Assembly (NCBI GenBank): GCA_945926565.1
Contig: CAMELY010000082.1
Location: 1 to 6,243, forward strand
DNA length: 6,243 nucleotides
Source: an uncultured Clostridia bacterium
GTDB taxonomy: Bacteria > Bacillota > Clostridia > Oscillospirales > Oscillospiraceae
Direction of reading: 5' to 3'
How positions within the stretch are numbered: position 1 is the stretch's first letter; every line of letters starts with the position of its first letter. Position numbers and translations under genes: made by a program. This document shows, piece after piece, positions 5,532 through 6,243 of the stretch. The notes below the pieces were generated by a model that saw nothing but the letters and a program-made list of their open reading frames with translations, was not told where the DNA came from and ran no database searches.

Positions 5532-6243
5532 TCAGCCGTTGGCCAGTGCATACTCGGAGGCCCAGCCATCCACGAAAGCGGAGACCACAGCGTCCCACTT
5601 CTCGTCGGTCTGGTCGGCGGCATAGGCGGTCAGAGCGGAGCCCACGTCGTTCTTCCACTGCTCAGAGGGCATGGTGGGGAAGTTCCAGGAGACAGCAGTC
5701 TTGCCGGCGGCGGTGTAGGCCTGATCCTGCTTGACAAACAGGTTGGGGGACTCGACAGCGGTGTCGAAGGGGATGACGAAGCCCATTTCGTTGGCCATGG
5801 AATCGGTGCCGGTCTCAGAGGTGACGCACCAGGCCAGGAAGTCCAGTGTCGCCTGGATGTCTTCCTCGGAGGCGTCCTTGTTCACGCACCAGTAGTTCTC
5901 AGTGCCGGTGCACAGGCCCTGGTTGGCCTCATCGCCCAGGCCGATGTAGATGGGGATCATCTGCAGCTCATCATCGGAATACTTCGCAGACAGAGAGCCG
6001 TACTCCCAGGAGCCGTTCTGATAGAAGACAGCCTTGCCGTCCAGGAACTCGTTGCGGGAGTCGTCGCCGGTCTTGGAGGACAGGTCAGCGGGATCGCAGG
6101 TGGAGTTGTTGATGTACAGGTCCCAAATGGCGCGATAGTTGTCCAGATAGGTGCCGTGAATGGCCTCGGCGTGGACGCCCTCATCCTTGTACTCAAAGTA
6201 GATGGGCAGGTTGGCCAGGTGGGTCTTGAAGCGCCAGTCAGAG
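5532..6243 (-). CDS. Extracellular sugar-binding protein of CUT1 ABC importer, C-terminal part (start outside window)
   Basis: The minus frame is open from the right edge (first whole codon at 6242) to TGA at 5534-5532, giving 236 residues, about half of a typical 420-450-residue family 1 solute-binding protein. The N-terminal signal or lipoprotein peptide is off the window. The segment FLDGKAVFYQNGSWEYG (66-82) is the conserved F-x-x-GKA...G-x-W block of SBP_bac_1 proteins. Further on, NYWCVNKDASEEDIQATLDF and the tail WASEYALANG fit the C-terminal lobe. Aromatic residues (Trp79, Tyr81 and others) are available for sugar stacking. The protein would catch oligosaccharide outside the membrane and deliver it to the two permeases. 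It is first in the gene order seen and is separated from them by two hairpins, which fits its need for excess. Malto-oligosaccharide is the likely ligand because of malQ, but this is inference. Confidence 0.92.
   Translation of the reverse strand, partial: SDWRFKTHLANLPIYFEYKDEGVHAEAIHGTYLDNYRAIWDLYINNSTCDPADLSSKTGDDSRNEFLDGKAVFYQNGSWEYGSLSAKYSDDELQMIPIYIGLGDEANQGLCTGTENYWCVNKDASEEDIQATLDFLAWCVTSETGTDSMANEMGFVIPFDTAVESPNLFVKQDQAYTAAGKTAVSWNFPTMPSEQWKNDVGSALTAYAADQTDEKWDAVVSAFVDGWASEYALANG

Noticed and set aside
5957..6196. Open frame of 79 codons on the minus strand near the right edge
   Set aside because: It is out of frame with the binding-protein reading frame, which is continuous from the window edge to 5532 and carries the conserved GKA...G-x-W block.
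1..6243. CRISPR arrays, tRNA or rRNA genes, riboswitches and insertion-sequence inverted repeats
   Set aside because: No regularly spaced repeats, cloverleaf-like sequence, known aptamer signature or paired terminal repeats were recognised by eye.

Overview
The window looks like a carbohydrate-use locus from a fairly GC-rich Firmicute, probably a gut clostridium of the Oscillospiraceae type. That placement is an inference from GC-rich codon use combined with strong AGGAGG-type ribosome binding sites, TTG and GTG starts, a Tn4451/TndX-like large serine recombinase and a CUT1-type sugar transporter. No 16S rRNA or other phylogenetic marker is present.

Layout. On the + strand, 1-876 is the C-terminal part of a large serine recombinase that enters from the left edge; it marks the probable end of an integrated mobile element. 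A non-coding stretch (877-1030) and a perfect 15-bp terminator hairpin (1031-1070) separate it from the convergent sugar locus. Everything else is on the minus strand. In transcription order (right to left) it is: a sugar-binding protein truncated by the right edge (6243-5532); two successive stem-loops (5497-5469 and 5439-5400); a MalF-like permease (5363-4512); a MalG-like permease overlapping it by one base (4512-3670); a LacI-family regulator with its own candidate promoter and operator (3616-2606); and malQ, 4-alpha-glucanotransferase (2579-1086), ending at the terminator.

How the genes fit together. The binding protein and two permeases form the extracytoplasmic and membrane parts of a CUT1 ABC importer. 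The ATPase is not in the window, which is common for CUT1 loci that share a housekeeping ATPase of the MsmX/MsmK kind. MalQ points to malto-oligosaccharides as the likely cargo, and the LacI-type protein is the likely local repressor. The stem-loops after the binding-protein gene would let it be made in excess over the permeases. A TTGCAG-17 bp-TAAAAT promoter candidate lies across the end of the malG-like gene, with a TGGAAT-CA-ATTCCA palindrome at the predicted start of transcription, suggesting that lacI-malQ can be transcribed and autoregulated separately.

I found no clearly undescribed system. Every protein belongs to a well-known family. The points most worth checking are the operator/promoter arrangement, the paired hairpins, and the possible attachment-site junction between the recombinase and the malQ terminator.
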